From positions 297,195,293 to 297,259,292 of the forward strand of contig NC_085140.1 in NCBI RefSeq assembly GCF_024139115.2: a stretch of 64,000 nucleotides of DNA. The letters run 5' to 3'. The stretch is from Armigeres subalbatus (taxonomy: Eukaryota; Arthropoda; Insecta; Diptera; Culicidae). Below are positions 26,166 to 38,276 of this stretch, piece by piece. Position 1 is the stretch's first letter. Every line of letters begins with the position of its first letter. Position numbers and translations under genes: made by a program. The notes beneath the pieces were generated by a model. The model was not told where the DNA came from. It saw only the letters and a list, made by a program, of their open reading frames with translations, and searched no databases.

Positions 26166-27189
26166 TAAAAAATCGATTCTTTCTAAAATTTCTAATTGAT
26201 GTGTAGGAAAAATTCGGGACCGATTTGCGATTTGGGCGTACATAATTTTGTAAAAAGATATTGGAATTCCTGCCGGCAGAACGAGCTTTCCTTTACCAGA
26301 TAAGGGAGTTAGTTTTGTGTACCCCTGCATTCGAATCGAAAACAAAGAAGACTTCTTAGTATTCTACTACAAAACCACAGCACTTTTTATGCGAAAGAGG
26401 TGCATGTTCAGGGTGGCTTTGGGAATCTAAATGTGCACTGTAATGGCGTTTTTAAAAAAAAACATTATAAACTATAGAGAAAGATTGTCGCTTCGGTTCG
26501 CTTTGTTCCGCTGTCCGAAACAGAACTGGGTTCAGAACTGTCAAATTGTATGGGTTTTTTCATCCTTCCCATCCCAGCCAGTAAAACATGTTCCGGGCAT
26601 CGACGACAGCGATAAATAATCTTTCTCTTTAGTTTATAACTTTTTTCGTTTTCAGTTTTAACTTGAACTTGGGTTAGATCCAACTCCGGACTCTACCAAG
26701 CGGTATATTGTGGATTTACTTGACCAATGGATTCGAAGGTCGGTTCACTTACCTGTTTCAAAGGTTCCCTTTTCCAACAAGGTTTGCCAAACTCAATAAA
26801 TGTTTGGTAGATTACCTTGTTTTTTGCTCCTTGTCTGTCAAAACAGATGACAAAACATCGGAAAAAGAAAGAGAAGTCCGAGGGAAACAGCAAAAAGCAC
26901 GTGGCAGACTTGTCAGTTTTGACAGATTTTACTATGAAGACGGGTGTGAAGGTGAAAACGGCGATTTCAACGACCGTTCAAGGAGCGATTATTTCGAACG
27001 GTCGGGTCCAATAGGGAAATCCACGTACAATATGTATAAATAACTGTAAGAAAATGGATCCCGGGTCCAATAAATATGATGGTGTTGTTACAATTCCAAT
27101 GTTCCATAGTAAATTTGAATGAAAACTGTTATGAATAGTAGCTAGATTTATTATTATAAAATCTTCCCATCGACACGCCGTCGACAATT
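26166..27189. other. No supported gene
   Basis: Mixed AT-rich sequence. Overlapping short ORFs on both strands (for example 26708-27043) have no family features. A small inverted segment surrounds tgtctgtcaaaacagatgac near 26835. Confidence 0.3.
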
Positions 27190-27860
27190 CGCAATGGTTA
27201 AAGCCCCTTGACGTGAAATCTGGCGCCAGAAGAGAAGTGAAAGAGGAGACGAGTCCGGCTTCCTACTCGGATGTGCTGATCGAAGTCGTTCTCTTGTGTA
27301 GTGGCTTTCGATAAAAGCAGACGATTCCCGCTAGTGAGAAAATCAGTAATTTAAACGTTGTCCTCGGTGATAAAAAACCGACCGAATTTCCCGAAAGGAT
27401 TATTCTGTGGTGTCTGTTCGTGTCTGGAACTTTCGTGAAGGTCGAGTGTCGTATTGTAGTTACTCCGGTTTTAACGGGCGAACAAGTAAAAGTTATCCGC
27501 CCTCCGGACCGCGTGTGATCGAGTGAGCCCGAGGTTGTCCCAAAAGAACTCACGTGAATAACACGACAATTGTGGCTAAGGTGCGTTTAAAGGCCCGCCG
27601 ATTAAGAACCCGCGAGTTCTAGCACCCGTTTTCAAGTGCGTCCGTCTAAAACCCAGTCCGAATCCACCAGGGATACCCGTATCGCGTGTGCACCGCCTCG
27701 GGGCTGTGGTTAACCTTCAAAACCCGCCCAACTCAAGCACTAGAGTGAACCAGGCGTCCAGTATCCCACGGCGTAGGGCCATCGTAACAGTAATCCTGTA
27801 GGCTAGGCAGCCCCTGGGATGAGATTCCAGTAAGTCTGCTTTGTTTTAGCCTTTATACTG
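27190..27860 (+). other. GC-rich leader-like region of unknown origin
   Basis: A sharp rise in GC and CpG compared with the flanks. It starts near tggcgccagaagagaag, which resembles a retroelement primer-binding site beginning TGGCGCC, and ends near gattccagtaagtctg, a possible splice donor. No ORF of note. It could be the untranslated leader of an LTR retrotransposon or a host non-coding exon; I saw no matching LTR pair. Low certainty on every reading. Confidence 0.25.
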
Positions 27861-28041
27861 TCAATTTTTCAAACCGTCATCTTGACATCCCGGATAGAAG
27901 CCACTGAATTACAAAACATGATATGGATTTGATTGATATAAGAGGTAAAAGAACAAGCAATAATATCAAAAATATGAACCAAAATACGATTTGAATATCA
28001 AGATACGCTATGTATTAGAACACACTAATATTGATCACTTG

Positions 28042-29040
28042 TTTATTGTTTATTGTTTGTATGATACATCAACAGGCTGTGTAGGCCCCAATGATGCTTA
28101 CTTATAATTAATTACAAAATGCAAAATTACATTACATGGTCAAGTATCATTATCGACTACTAAAAAGAACTAAATCTTTGACGAAGGATTTGACGGGACA
28201 AATTAAAATAAAAAAAAAACTCTGTTGAATAGTTTTTGAAGACCGCCGTAGCACCGAACATACCGTAGTTCGTTCTGTGCATAGGAACCCTAAACATCAA
28301 ATTATTCCTAAGGGATCGGAGTTGCACGTGGTGATTGATTTGTTCCAGAAGAGAACCAAAAGCCCAATCAAGATTTAAGTCGTCCTTGTAATAGATCTGC
28401 TATCAGTAAAAATGCCCTCGTTATGCTTCGGCGCACGGAAAGAGGGTTCCAGATCGATCAAACGGCAACGGCTTTCAGAGTTTGGAAGACGGAAGGAGTT
28501 TTGCCACGGTAATCGGCGCAAGGCGAATCTCAAGAAACGACGCTGAACGGATTCTATTCTTTCGGCGCCGTTGTTATAGTGTGGAGATTAGACGACCAAG
28601 CAGAACTCCAGAACGTCACGAGTTAGGCAAGAGCACAACGACTTGTTTGGCAATCCTGAAGATGAAACCCAAAAACTGTGATGCTTTGCTGACAACGTAG
28701 GAGACATGCTGCTTAAAGGTAAGTTTTGTTTTCAGTCTATAACTGGTCCTTAACTTGGTCGACACGTTCAAGTTCCGTGTCATACAACATGTACTTTTCC
28801 GCGAGACGGAGATAACCGGACATTTAAATGGGTTAACATCCACTTGCAAAGGCATCTAGTGGGCGTTGCAGAGAGTGACAGCCCACAATGGAACAAATTC
28901 GGAGATACAGTTTGAGGTCGTCTGGAAAACCCGTGGTCCCTTGATTGCCAAAATGGTGTAGTTGAAATAGATCAAAAAGATCAGTGGTCCCAGGTGACTA
29001 CCCTGAGGAATGCCTGAGGTAGCGGTAGAATGGATCGACT
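28042..29040 (-). pseudogene. Jockey-clade non-LTR retrotransposon, broken 3' part
   Basis: On the minus strand, in several frames: the RT motif SGIPQGSHLGPLIFLIYFN (about 28960-29020), KLTFKQHVSYVVSKASQFLGF (28680-28730), then ESVQRRFLRFALRRLPW and a tail like RRSITRAFLLIADLLQGRL. A 3' UTR ends in AATAAACAATAAAC near 28045. The SGxPQGSHLGP motif and the C-terminal ADLL block are Jockey-type. A deletion of the FADD region and several frameshifts are evident. Confidence 0.75.
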
Positions 29041-29150
29041 GATGTTCTCCACCACGGTAAGGCTGCTTCTTACAATTGCTGATATCCTCAAGATATTTCA
29101 GTGTAAAGCATTGATGTTGTCGTATGATCTATTATCTCCTATATCAAACA

Positions 29151-29580
29151 CTAGTCGACCCGGCAGACGTTGTCCCATCGACGAACCGACGTATCACCCC
29201 ATGGAAAATAATTCAAATTAGCTGCCCACGGCGCCATGATGAAGAATCATCGAACACTACTTTTAAGACAATTGTGAGACAATCAGAGAGCGCCAGTGAC
29301 ACGTCGGTTCGTCGGTGGTTGTCCTGCATAGTAGGCGAAAATGCGCGTTCTGAGCTGCCCATACGAAGTTTCCATACGATTCTCAATTTTAGTTTTTCAC
29401 GATTTACTCAACCTTACTCATGATTTTCGGATGAGGAAATATCATATAAAACCGTCGGAAACGATAACGAACCTATTTGCAGAAGGAATGGAGAAAATCC
29501 ATCCTGCCGTTTTCGAGTAATGCGGATACGAACACGAATACGAACACGAATACGCATATCTCATTTTACTATTCCTCACT
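29151..29580 (-). mobile_element. Helitron-like element in reverse orientation, with insertions
   Basis: The 3' end on the minus strand (tgccgggtcgactag then T) is identical to that at 3779. Further in, gcatagtaggcgaaaatg and cgttttcgagtaatgcggat match the 3518-3779 copy. The 5' TC end is lost or changed near 29570. A 142-bp insertion lies at 29176-29317. Confidence 0.6.
29176..29317. mobile_element. 142-bp MITE inserted in the Helitron-like element
   Basis: Ends catcgacgaaccgacgt and acgtcggttcgtcggtg are near-perfect inverted repeats. The Helitron segment gttgtcc is duplicated on both sides (29169-29175 and 29318-29324), a 7-bp target duplication. Confidence 0.7.
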
Positions 29581-29731
29581 CAACTTTTCAAAAGGACCTA
29601 AGTAACATTTTTTTCATGAATTAATTTTAATAGCGCAATCAATAGCTTTCATGTTGTTATGTTGATTGCGCTATTCAAATTAATTCATGAAAAAAATGTT
29701 ACTTAGGTCCTTTTGAAAAGTTGAGCGAGAT
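29573..29731. repeat. 159-bp foldback, ~61-bp arms
   Basis: The left arm from 29581 and the right arm to 29723 are near-perfect inverted complements (caacttttcaaaaggaccta, acatttttttcatgaattaa, atagcgcaatcaa), with a ~20-bp loop and weaker pairing beyond. It lies at the decayed end of the Helitron-like copy. No coding capacity. Confidence 0.85.
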
Positions 29732-29739
29732 TTCATCAC

Positions 29740-32700
29740 GTTTTGTTGTTATTGAGTTATTTTCGTCTGCTCGAAATTTTCATAAATATATTACCTTCCC
29801 AAGGTAAATTTGTTTTCAAAAGTTCTGACTCAGAACGATGATTCAAACAAACAAATCAATTATCACATTATGCTAAAATTATGTTTCTGTGAGTTATTCA
29901 GAAAAATTCTGCATGTAAGCATCCATTTTGAACGTAAACATAGATTGAATCTCGCCAAATTTCGGAAGTTTACCCAGATCCACGCTGAAGTTTACCCAGA
30001 TCTTGGGCGGATCACAGTCCAACCCGATTGAATAACCGAACGTTTTGACAATTGTTAGGACAAATCTGTAACGAACCAAAGCTCGCCCTAGCAATAACCG
30101 AAAACGGCATATCTTTCGACGAATTTTTGTAATGGGACTGAAAGTCTGGGAGAAGTCCGTTGGAATCCAATTTCAAACCAACCTCACGCTTTCAAAAGGC
30201 ACATATCCTAAAACAAAGATGCAGCAACCAGTAAAAACCAATTCATCATCTTAGCTGCGTTGCACCATCCATAAAAAATGATTTTCAGATTTGCTGATCA
30301 CCTATTATTTAAGAGTTGTGCTCCTGAAACACGAGCTGATGACTAGAGCGGTCATTGTGGCAGCCATTTTGGACTCTGTCGCCATTATCCTTCATCGCGT
30401 TGCGTTGCGGTTTACCAGATGGCATCCTTTAGAAAGACATGCTCTCCTTTGTCATACAATGTTCTTCAGCCCTCCTGACCATACATTGCAAAATTATTTT
30501 TTACATCACACAAGAAAGTGACAGCTGTTACTAGATTACATAAGCTGTTACTAGGCCATCTATCTTCGAAATCAATAACTATTAACATTTCACATGGGAT
30601 TGGGATAGGAAAAATAATTTCTTTTGAACACAACAGAAACCATCAACGTATCAAAGCTCCCCAGACCTAAGCGATTTCATCACCGCGACGGTTACAACTA
30701 GTAGCCGCGATTCTATAGTTGGGTCGCTGCAGGCAATGTTCCATTTACGCTTCCACACCAACTGCGGCAGAATCGCAGTCGCCAAGCGATACAATCGCGT
30801 CACGATTGTCACGTCGCGTGTGTTTTGGGAGCCTTTACGGTGACAACGGCCGCGAGGTGGATACAACTCCGATTGGTTAGTTTATATTAAAAATGTTTGA
30901 GTTCTAGGCTATTAATTTTCCTAATTAGAAAAACATACAATGTAGTCTATACATATTTTAATTGTATAACACTACAATATGATACCCCGCGAACGCTAGA
31001 GTGGTATAAAATGTCATACAACTCTATGAACTAAACCACGATAACGCTAAGCGTCAATTTTGAGTAAGAGAAAAACATCCGCCGTGGACAATGTTTAGAA
31101 AAAAACATTCACATAAACCCCTGGTGAATTTAAAAACTCCGGGTTCATCAAAACATCATTACCAGCAGTGGATGTCATTTTTCCGACCGAAAAGAAGAAG
31201 ATTTGTGGAAAAGAAGACGCTCGTGGATAACTCCATTAGTTAACGGAGTTAACGTGGTTAACAACACAGAAGCATAGAGCAATAAAAGGAGAACGATTAC
31301 TACAAGAGGAACGAGGAGGGAAGTTTGAAGAGAAAAAAAAACGAAGAGTACCGGACAGTCGATGTTAGTCCGTCCAGCAAGCCACTGATGTCCGTTGAAG
31401 TGAGGATTTTGCGGAAATACCGCAACGTTACCGCGTGTGAATTGAAGGTCGTTGACACCCTTGTAGCCGGAAATGAAGTGTAGTTCAAGTGTAAAAACTA
31501 TCGCGCACGATTCGTTACAAAATTCCTTGCCAGTTACCAGCGAGTGCTAATCGCTAATTTTTCTGGATCACAACGCCACGTAACTGCTGGATGCCCGGCT
31601 TTAGGGTTAGGGCACAGGTTTAGTGGTTTCGTGCCCGCTTACTGAAATCCGAACTGATGCATTTAGCGTCCATCGGCGGGCTATAGGAACCTTTGGGGCA
31701 CCAAGTCACGGCCAAAGTATACTCTAGGTGGCTAGCGTGGCTAGTTACTGAGGAGAAGGCCCCGGTAAGGTTGTGTGATCCAATTCGATCTTGCTCCAGC
31801 CAGCGGGCACGTGATAAAAAGGGCAAACAGTTGTGACACCCCTATTTTCTTGCACAGAGATGGAAGAATCAACCAGCCGGCCCTTCTTGGAACGAACGAC
31901 AAGCGGAACAAACAAGTCTCATCGCTGCCGAAGGCGACCCGTATCAGGCGGTATTAATATCGCAGTAAAACTGAAGACGCCGGCCAAAGGTTGACTATTT
32001 GGGAAGCATTTCCAAATTCTATTATGGACCTCCAGGGGGTCTACTATTGGACAGTCTGACTTTCAAGCCAAGTGTTGATTTCAATGAAAACGTCGTATAC
32101 TTGAGGATTTTATACAGGTATCATGCAGTGTAGAAGTAGAACTTGTAATTCAAATCTGAGCGAAGAATCGTTTAGAACGCGCGCGGTCTCGGGACGCTCA
32201 TACTGGCTTGTGTTTTAAAGAGCAGAGATTAAATCTACAAGCAAGCACTGGACTGGAATCCGGTAGGACATCGTAGCAGAGACAGAACCAGAGGTCATTC
32301 TTGGATTTCATGGCTGCGTTGGACATCGGTAGTTCATATCGTTCAGCATAGTTATGGACTCTACATAAGTAACATAAGGCAACTACAATTGAATAATGGT
32401 TTATGGTTCCGTTTACTGATTTGCAGAATATTCGGTGGCACGTATTGTTCCGATCACTCCTTCGAGCTCTAGTTGAGATGAGATGACACAATCGCTTGAC
32501 GTCGGCAAAATACTGCCGTCGGTAGCAGAATCACAAGAACGCGGCGGAAGGGGATGCTGCAAAAATTTATTCGCATCGATAGCATTTCAGTCGCAAATAA
32601 GAATCAATAGACCAATCGAATCGCTAAGAATCCTAAGGAACAAGATATTAACCCCACAGAAAAAATAAATAAAGTTAAACGACATGTAATGTGCCGCCAA

Positions 32701-32978
32701 TCTATTTTTACATTGATTGGATTAGGTATTTTATTGAAATCTACATTTAAATCAATGCACATAATAAGAGCACGAATAAGTTTCATACATTAAATTTCAT
32801 TTAAAGTGCATTAGACTTTCGTTGCTATAAAATTCAATAAAAATGTATGTGGAAGTAAATTATTAATTCTGTGTTTTTCAATCGACGTTTATAGCAAACA
32901 GTTTGAAAAAAGAAATATGGCCGAGCTTCAGTTATTCATTCCATGCAAACGGTTTGTATAGTGAGTGCGTCGCTGCAA
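29740..32978. other. 3.2 kb without a supported gene
   Basis: Patches of higher GC occur at 30650-30880, 31300-31500, 31550-31980 and 32480-32600 in an AT-rich background. A 3' splice-like site (ttttcttgcacag, 31858) precedes a 48-codon ORF starting at 31861, but it matches nothing I recognise. None of the short ORFs has recognisable domains. Decayed LTR-retrotransposon leader or host non-coding exons are both possible. Confidence 0.3.
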
Positions 32979-35155
32979 ATGGATGAAGAAATTGTTTGTA
33001 ACTTCTGTGCTTCGTATTTCAATGGTGTTAAAAGATATATTTACCATTCGCGAGTGCATAAATGACAGAAAATATTCGAGTGCGTTATCTCGGAAAGCGG
33101 TTCACGGTGCAAATCCTTCGACTCGTACACACTTAAAAAATTTTACCGAACTCGGTTCCAGTTTCTACCGAAGTCGATCGGTTATCACTAAATAACCTAG
33201 TAAAGAACCGAACAACTCGTTTGAAAATAAGTTCTTAACCGAATGCTTTCAAACTATAAACGCATGATCGGTTTCACCTAAATAAATTTGACAGAAATAA
33301 ACCGATCTATTCGGTAATACATTTTTATGTACAAGTTCGGTACGAGAAATGAGTACGTTCGGTAACACGAACTGAACAGTCGGTTAATATTTATTTTGAC
33401 GTACAGAGATACAATCAAAGTTGAGAGAACGCTTCCTGTGTGTGCTTCATGGGTGTGTTTTTTATTTAATCACTGGATGCTGATTTACCATTTTTTTGTA
33501 AGAAAATCTTGGAGCGATTGTTATATGTGAGATGTAAGTTATCTTGAGAATTGGTTATATGTAACGTAATTATCATTATTTCCATTTACAGGTATTATCT
33601 TCCAGAAAATTATTGCTGGAAAATTCTGTCTGCCACATATTTGCGCTGACGCATTTTCCAGCATTTGGAGCAAGCTATTTACGTGATTTTTACGTGCCTA
33701 TTTAGTTTTACGAGCAGCTAAATGTACGCTTCACAAAATGAGCATAGCAAATAAAATCAAACATAAATAATAATTCTGATATGGATTTATTTTAATCATT
33801 TTTTTTTCCTGCATAAAACTAACAGAAAGTACCGAACTCTGTTGTTACTGAACAGTAAGCTCGGTTGTTTTGACAGCTTTCGGTTAAATTTGGAAACCGA
33901 CACTCGGTTAAAGAAAGATGTATGAACCGAGTTAATTCGGTTAATTTGACATTTCAATCTCGACAAAATGATTACCGAGCGATCGGTTACTCTTTGTTGA
34001 ACCGAGCAGACAACCGAGCGTTCAGCAGATAAAAACTCGGTTAAAATATAACCGAGTTCGGTATAATATTCTAAGTGTGTACAAAAACATTTGCGTCCTG
34101 CGCTCTGTTGTGTCGTGTGATTGCGTGGAATACAGTGTGAAAACGATGGCCAAATACTTGGCGAAGCACTTAAATGCTGGTCAACCAACATTTTGTCTAT
34201 TCGGGTACTGGACAAAAAAAACCTTTCGTCACTGTTAACAGCATGCGCATTCACAAAATGTACTTCCATCGCAATGGGAACGAACAGGCAGAATACGGTG
34301 AACAAAGGGATTCTGAAGATCTTGCCGGAAGACCCTTGGAACCAATTCCTGAACATGAAGAATGTGTTGATCCTCCGCCGGAAAACGTCAATAATGCAAC
34401 GTACACACCAGTCAAGCAGTTTGACGAACATTGACTCCGCCCCCAAGAAAACGCTTCGGTTGCTGCTTTGTTTGAACGTGTGTGAAGTTGTTCGACCAAC
34501 CATTTGACAGTTGGCGGCTCGGTTGGAAAAAATTAAAACGGTTTGATTTTGGTTTGAGTTGTCGGGGGTGGAGTGAAGGTTTGCCGAACATGTTTGAGCA
34601 TTTATAGTGAAGTTGCACAAACCCCCATATATATTTTGATGGTTGGTGCTCAAGTTAGCGCTTCGGTCGTTCGTGTGTGATATTGTTGGTTGAATAAATT
34701 GGTTGTTCGTGCCGCTGTTGGTAAAACTTGATGGATGTTTGAATAAACGAGAAGTGGATAAGAAAATTCGAGTCGAGTCAAGTACGAGACACTGAAGACG
34801 GCCTTACTGTTGAGGTCGAAATACGTATCTGTCAAGATACAATTAAGTGGTGGAATTCAATGGGATGGTATAAACTCGTCTTATGATAAGCGAGAAGTGG
34901 AGTCAATTTTGGTCAAACTGCTTGACCGTGTGTACGTTCCATAATGAACTAGCAGTTTCATCGGAGTCGGAGGAGTCCATACATATTTTCGGAACATTGT
35001 TTTTAAAGCTGTTGCCACAAAAACATGTTACGCAAACAGCAATCGAAGAAGTGGTCTCAGCGTTGGGGGAAGCCGCTGCAGTGCAAAATTCGTCGAGGTT
35101 CGAGATGTCTAGGGTTTTGTATTTTTATGTGTACTATGCCAGATTCCGAATGCAT
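32979..35155 (+). pseudogene. Broken C2H2 zinc-finger ORF, probably transposon-associated
   Basis: Starts MDEEIVCNFCASYFNGVKRY with a full C-x2-C-x12-H-x3-H finger (Cys codons just after 32990, His pair ending at 33059), then a stop at 33063. Further fragments in shifting frames include CKSFDSY (interrupted by a 950-bp insertion at 33129-34078), VNSMRIHKMYFHRNGNEQ (34240-34290) and LFLKLLPQKHVTQTAIEEVV (34995-35055). The series looks like a family of zinc-finger ORFs with long non-finger tails that I have seen as repeated genes in invertebrates, but I cannot name it. About 34440-34880 interrupts the series and is unrelated. Frame breaks make it non-functional. Confidence 0.45.
33129..34078. 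mobile_element. 950-bp non-autonomous element with GTAC flanks
   Basis: The ends acacttaaaaaattttaccg and its imperfect complement (cggtataatattctaagtgt) are flanked by gtac at 33125-33128 and 34079-34082. The interior repeats accgagttcggt and aaccgag-type motifs many times near both ends, like subterminal binding sites. Removing the element plus one GTAC rejoins the surrounding ORF reading (FDSY followed by KN). No coding capacity. Confidence 0.75.
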
Positions 35156-36259
35156 TGAATATCAGAATTTGATAAAGTATACGATGCAAAACAAAAATGT
35201 AAAATTAAACATCATTTAAACGTTCCATAACCAAACCATATAATAAAGGCATGTAAATTTATGAATGGATTGAATTTTCAATTTATTTCCATGCTTCAGA
35301 TATTTGCATGAAAATAAATGTAATATCACATTATAATTTTAACTGTTTAACAATTGTCTTTATACTTATTTCCACCAGTGTGCAAGTGTGGTATAAAATC
35401 CAAACAAACCGGCATGCTTTTTACACAATACTAGCGAAAAGAATTCGGCCTTGCACTGAATGTCTTTTGCGGCACTAATGTTATATCACTAAGCGATTAC
35501 AGTTACTGTTCCTGTATTTCATCTCATAGATCCGATATTCACCCCATGAAAAACGAAGCAATGAAAAAGATTTTGATTTATTTCCTCTTCTTGTGTTTTT
35601 TTTCAGCAGTGTGGGCGCGTATGTTGGCAAAAATGCGAAGAAATTGATGCTGTATCTCTTTGTTTCGCGATGCCATAAATATATGTTCAGTGAGATGGAA
35701 AACGGAACACCCAAAAATTCAATCTTACAATTATAGTATAAAAACTTGGCATATACAATTCTGGAAGGTTTAAATACAAAAATGTAATTTTCCGAAATGG
35801 TATATGCCATAATTTTTAACAGTTTCTGTGAGGTTCTTATACAGAACTGTATTAAAATATGCCATCCGTTCTGGTTGGGTGAACAATTCTCGTCGAGTTG
35901 ACTAACATTTCGAGAAAACATCTTGCAAATCAAACATTTTTTTCACGAAATATACATATTGTAACAAAGACAACATCAACTCAAATTCATTAATAGGCCC
36001 AATCAGCGGCAATCAGATTTTCTTACTATGCTGTATAAGTAGCATAAAGTTCTTTTTAAAAAACTGCACATAGAAAATTAATAGCATTTTATGCAACTAT
36101 TGTACGAAAAGCATACATAATTTATTGTTAGAATTTTATACAAGGTTATTGTATTGAAAGTTTACTTTCGTCCGTTGCTTTCTTGTTGACCTTGGTATCG
36201 GAAAAAGGTTATGAATAGACCGAAATCTGCACAACTTCACCTCTCAACAATACAATTGA
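35156..36259. other. No gene seen; repeat shared with 1205-1385
   Basis: AT-rich. About 35555-35710 resembles 1205-1385 (gttttttttcagcagtg, tatctctttgtttcgcgatg, cagtgagatgga). The 150-codon minus ORF at 35481-35933 spans that repeat and shows no family features. Confidence 0.35.
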
Positions 36260-36520
36260 CTTTTTAGAAGTCAAAACGGTCGGTAGTTAGTCTTGAGAAC
36301 AAAAGCGTATGATCGCCAACCCGGAGAAGGCGAGTTCGATTTTCGGTCTAGGGTGTTTTCGACTGGGAAACTTTCTCGTCTCCCAGGGCAAAGTGTCTCC
36401 AAAGAATTTAATAAATTATATTGGATGTGCTGATAAAACACAAAGTTCCAGCAGCCCGCACTTGGTACATGATCATACACATTTTCCTTTCTTTTTTTTT
36501 TGGTTTCGAAAAAGGCACAA
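36260..36520 (+). repeat. tRNA-derived SINE-like repeat
   Basis: A tRNA-like head with B-box-like gagttcgattttcgg (36329-36344) is followed by a body cgactgggaaactttctcgt and ctcccagggc. No complete cloverleaf. Probably a third SINE family; boundaries are approximate. Confidence 0.45.
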
Positions 36521-37651
36521 GAAGTTACAGTCTGGTATATGATGTTCCAGGTTGTTTAAACAAATATTACACTCGGCTGCAAGATTCTCTGACTCCCGAA
36601 TATTTATGGCGCAATAAATTTTTATAACAATGATATACAAGTTAGAATAAATATTTTACATATTTTGAGAATATTTGAATTATAAATTAAATTAAATTGA
36701 CTTATATAAGGTGAAAAATTATAAAAGCCAGAAAAAACAGCAATATATTATTATTCATAATATGTATTACTTATATTACTAAAAGTTAAGGCATTTTTCT
36801 AATCATGTGTATAGATTTATATTTAAACAATTCAAGGTCAACCAAGATCTTAGTACTGGCTAAAATCTAAATTAATCAGAAGTATTCGAGTAATTCACGC
36901 TTTGAAAGCACAAAAACAGAAAAAAATACACCGGTTCTTCTTTGCAGCGATTATTTTCGCCACCATTTCTCCGATGGCGACGAAAAAACGATTTTTCACT
37001 TGACCTCTATCCAATCTAAGGTCATATCACCGTTGGAATAGTCACCTCGAAAAAATGAAGCAATTGCTTATCCTAACATCATATGATGCCGTATTAAACA
37101 ATTTAGACACGTTAAACTTCCTCATTAGTTTGGGTCAGCCAGCATACAGATAAGTCTTATATAACGAGTGCCATTCCAGCCTCTTCCAAAAGCGATCCAC
37201 CATCTTTTGCATTCGCCACAAAAGCTCAAATGCAGTGGAAAATTACTCCCTGCAGAAGTATCTGATTCAATAGCAGCTTTACTAATAAATTTAAATGTAG
37301 CCAAATAACCGGTATTGATTAACGTTCTACCCGGCTTCTACGATCTATGGCCTTTCTCTGCTTTCGATTATTATAAAATCCCTGACATTGGCTGCTTCCG
37401 TTGACCGCTATGACACACCACATGCACCGCAGTCGATGCAGTTGCACTTAGAACGTCCTTATCAATCACAAGTAAAAAGTGAAAAACCAATCTGAAGCTA
37501 CTTCCGAGACGCATTAGACACTATCGATCGTTACTGATAAGATGCTTTTTCTTCCACGTCCAGGCGAAGGTGAAACATGAAATGAAAATTTCCACCCATC
37601 TAATGAAAGAAAAAAAAACTTACACTTTGGAATATCACTGACTTAGACCGA
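36521..37651. other. No gene seen
   Basis: AT-rich to 37100, then mixed. No supported ORF or paired termini. Confidence 0.3.
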
Positions 37652-37987
37652 CTACAACACACTGTACCGTACAAGCTCTCTGGATAAACTGACGTGTGAA
37701 ATGTCCTCCGCGATGTCGAACAGCGGTGCTTCGTTAGGTTTGTGGATGCGCGAAATCCCACTTTCAATGGGTTTGATTGCTCGTTGCACAGGCGAGATAT
37801 AGAGGCGAGGCTCGAGGTTGCGTTGGTAGACGACTTGTACACACATTACACAGCCGAATGCCGCTACGACCTTGGTAAAGGTGAACAGGGTGGCACTCCG
37901 GGAACCGGCATATACGATTGGTGGGGGCCCATCCGCGAACACCGGTGACGGATCGCAGTGAGCGATGAGCGTATTCGATTTCATCAC
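37652..37987 (-). CDS. Hypothetical 111-residue protein (candidate exon)
   Basis: An uninterrupted minus-strand ORF with G/C-ending codons and balanced amino-acid composition, unlike the AT-rich ORFs around it. Residues about 32-52 (ATLFTFTKVVAAFGCVMCVQVVY) form a possible membrane segment. The N-terminal part (NTLIAHCDPSPVFADGPPP) is polar; the C-terminal part (PIESGISRIHKPNEAPLFD) is soluble-looking. I recognise no family. A potential donor (ctt followed by gtacgg) near the end means it could be an exon rather than a whole protein. It may be a real small gene, a retrocopy fragment or part of a transposon. Confidence 0.35.
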   Translation of the reverse strand: MMKSNTLIAHCDPSPVFADGPPPIVYAGSRSATLFTFTKVVAAFGCVMCVQVVYQRNLEPRLYISPVQRAIKPIESGISRIHKPNEAPLFDIAEDISHVSLSRELVRYSVL

Positions 37988-38276
37988 GTACGCGTCAGGC
38001 AGCTCTGCCGGCAGTGATGATTATACGCGTAGAGGGGATTTGTAATGACCGTTATTTCACAATTCCGCTTGATTATTGCAGATGTGTGGTAAGATGGATG
38101 GATTGGTTTTACCTATCTAGTACAGTACGTAGGGTTTGAGTGGACGCCTTCCTCGGAGCAAGAATTTTTGAAAGATTTTTGTGTTAAAACCCTTTTATAC
38201 AATCAACAATTTCGCCTGGGCCGCTAAATAGAACATATGATTTGATATTTTTCATTTTATATTTTTTATTAAATAC
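37988..38276. other. Flank of the hypothetical ORF; nothing further seen
   Basis: Upstream of the minus-strand ORF. No recognisable promoter element or repeat. Confidence 0.25.

Noticed and set aside
31858..32010. Spliced small gene starting after the acceptor at 31858
   Set aside because: A 48-codon ORF with no recognisable features; a single splice-like site is weak evidence.
33796..34653. 285-codon minus-strand ORF
   Set aside because: It spans the end of a mobile element and the antisense of the zinc-finger remnant; composition is not domain-like.
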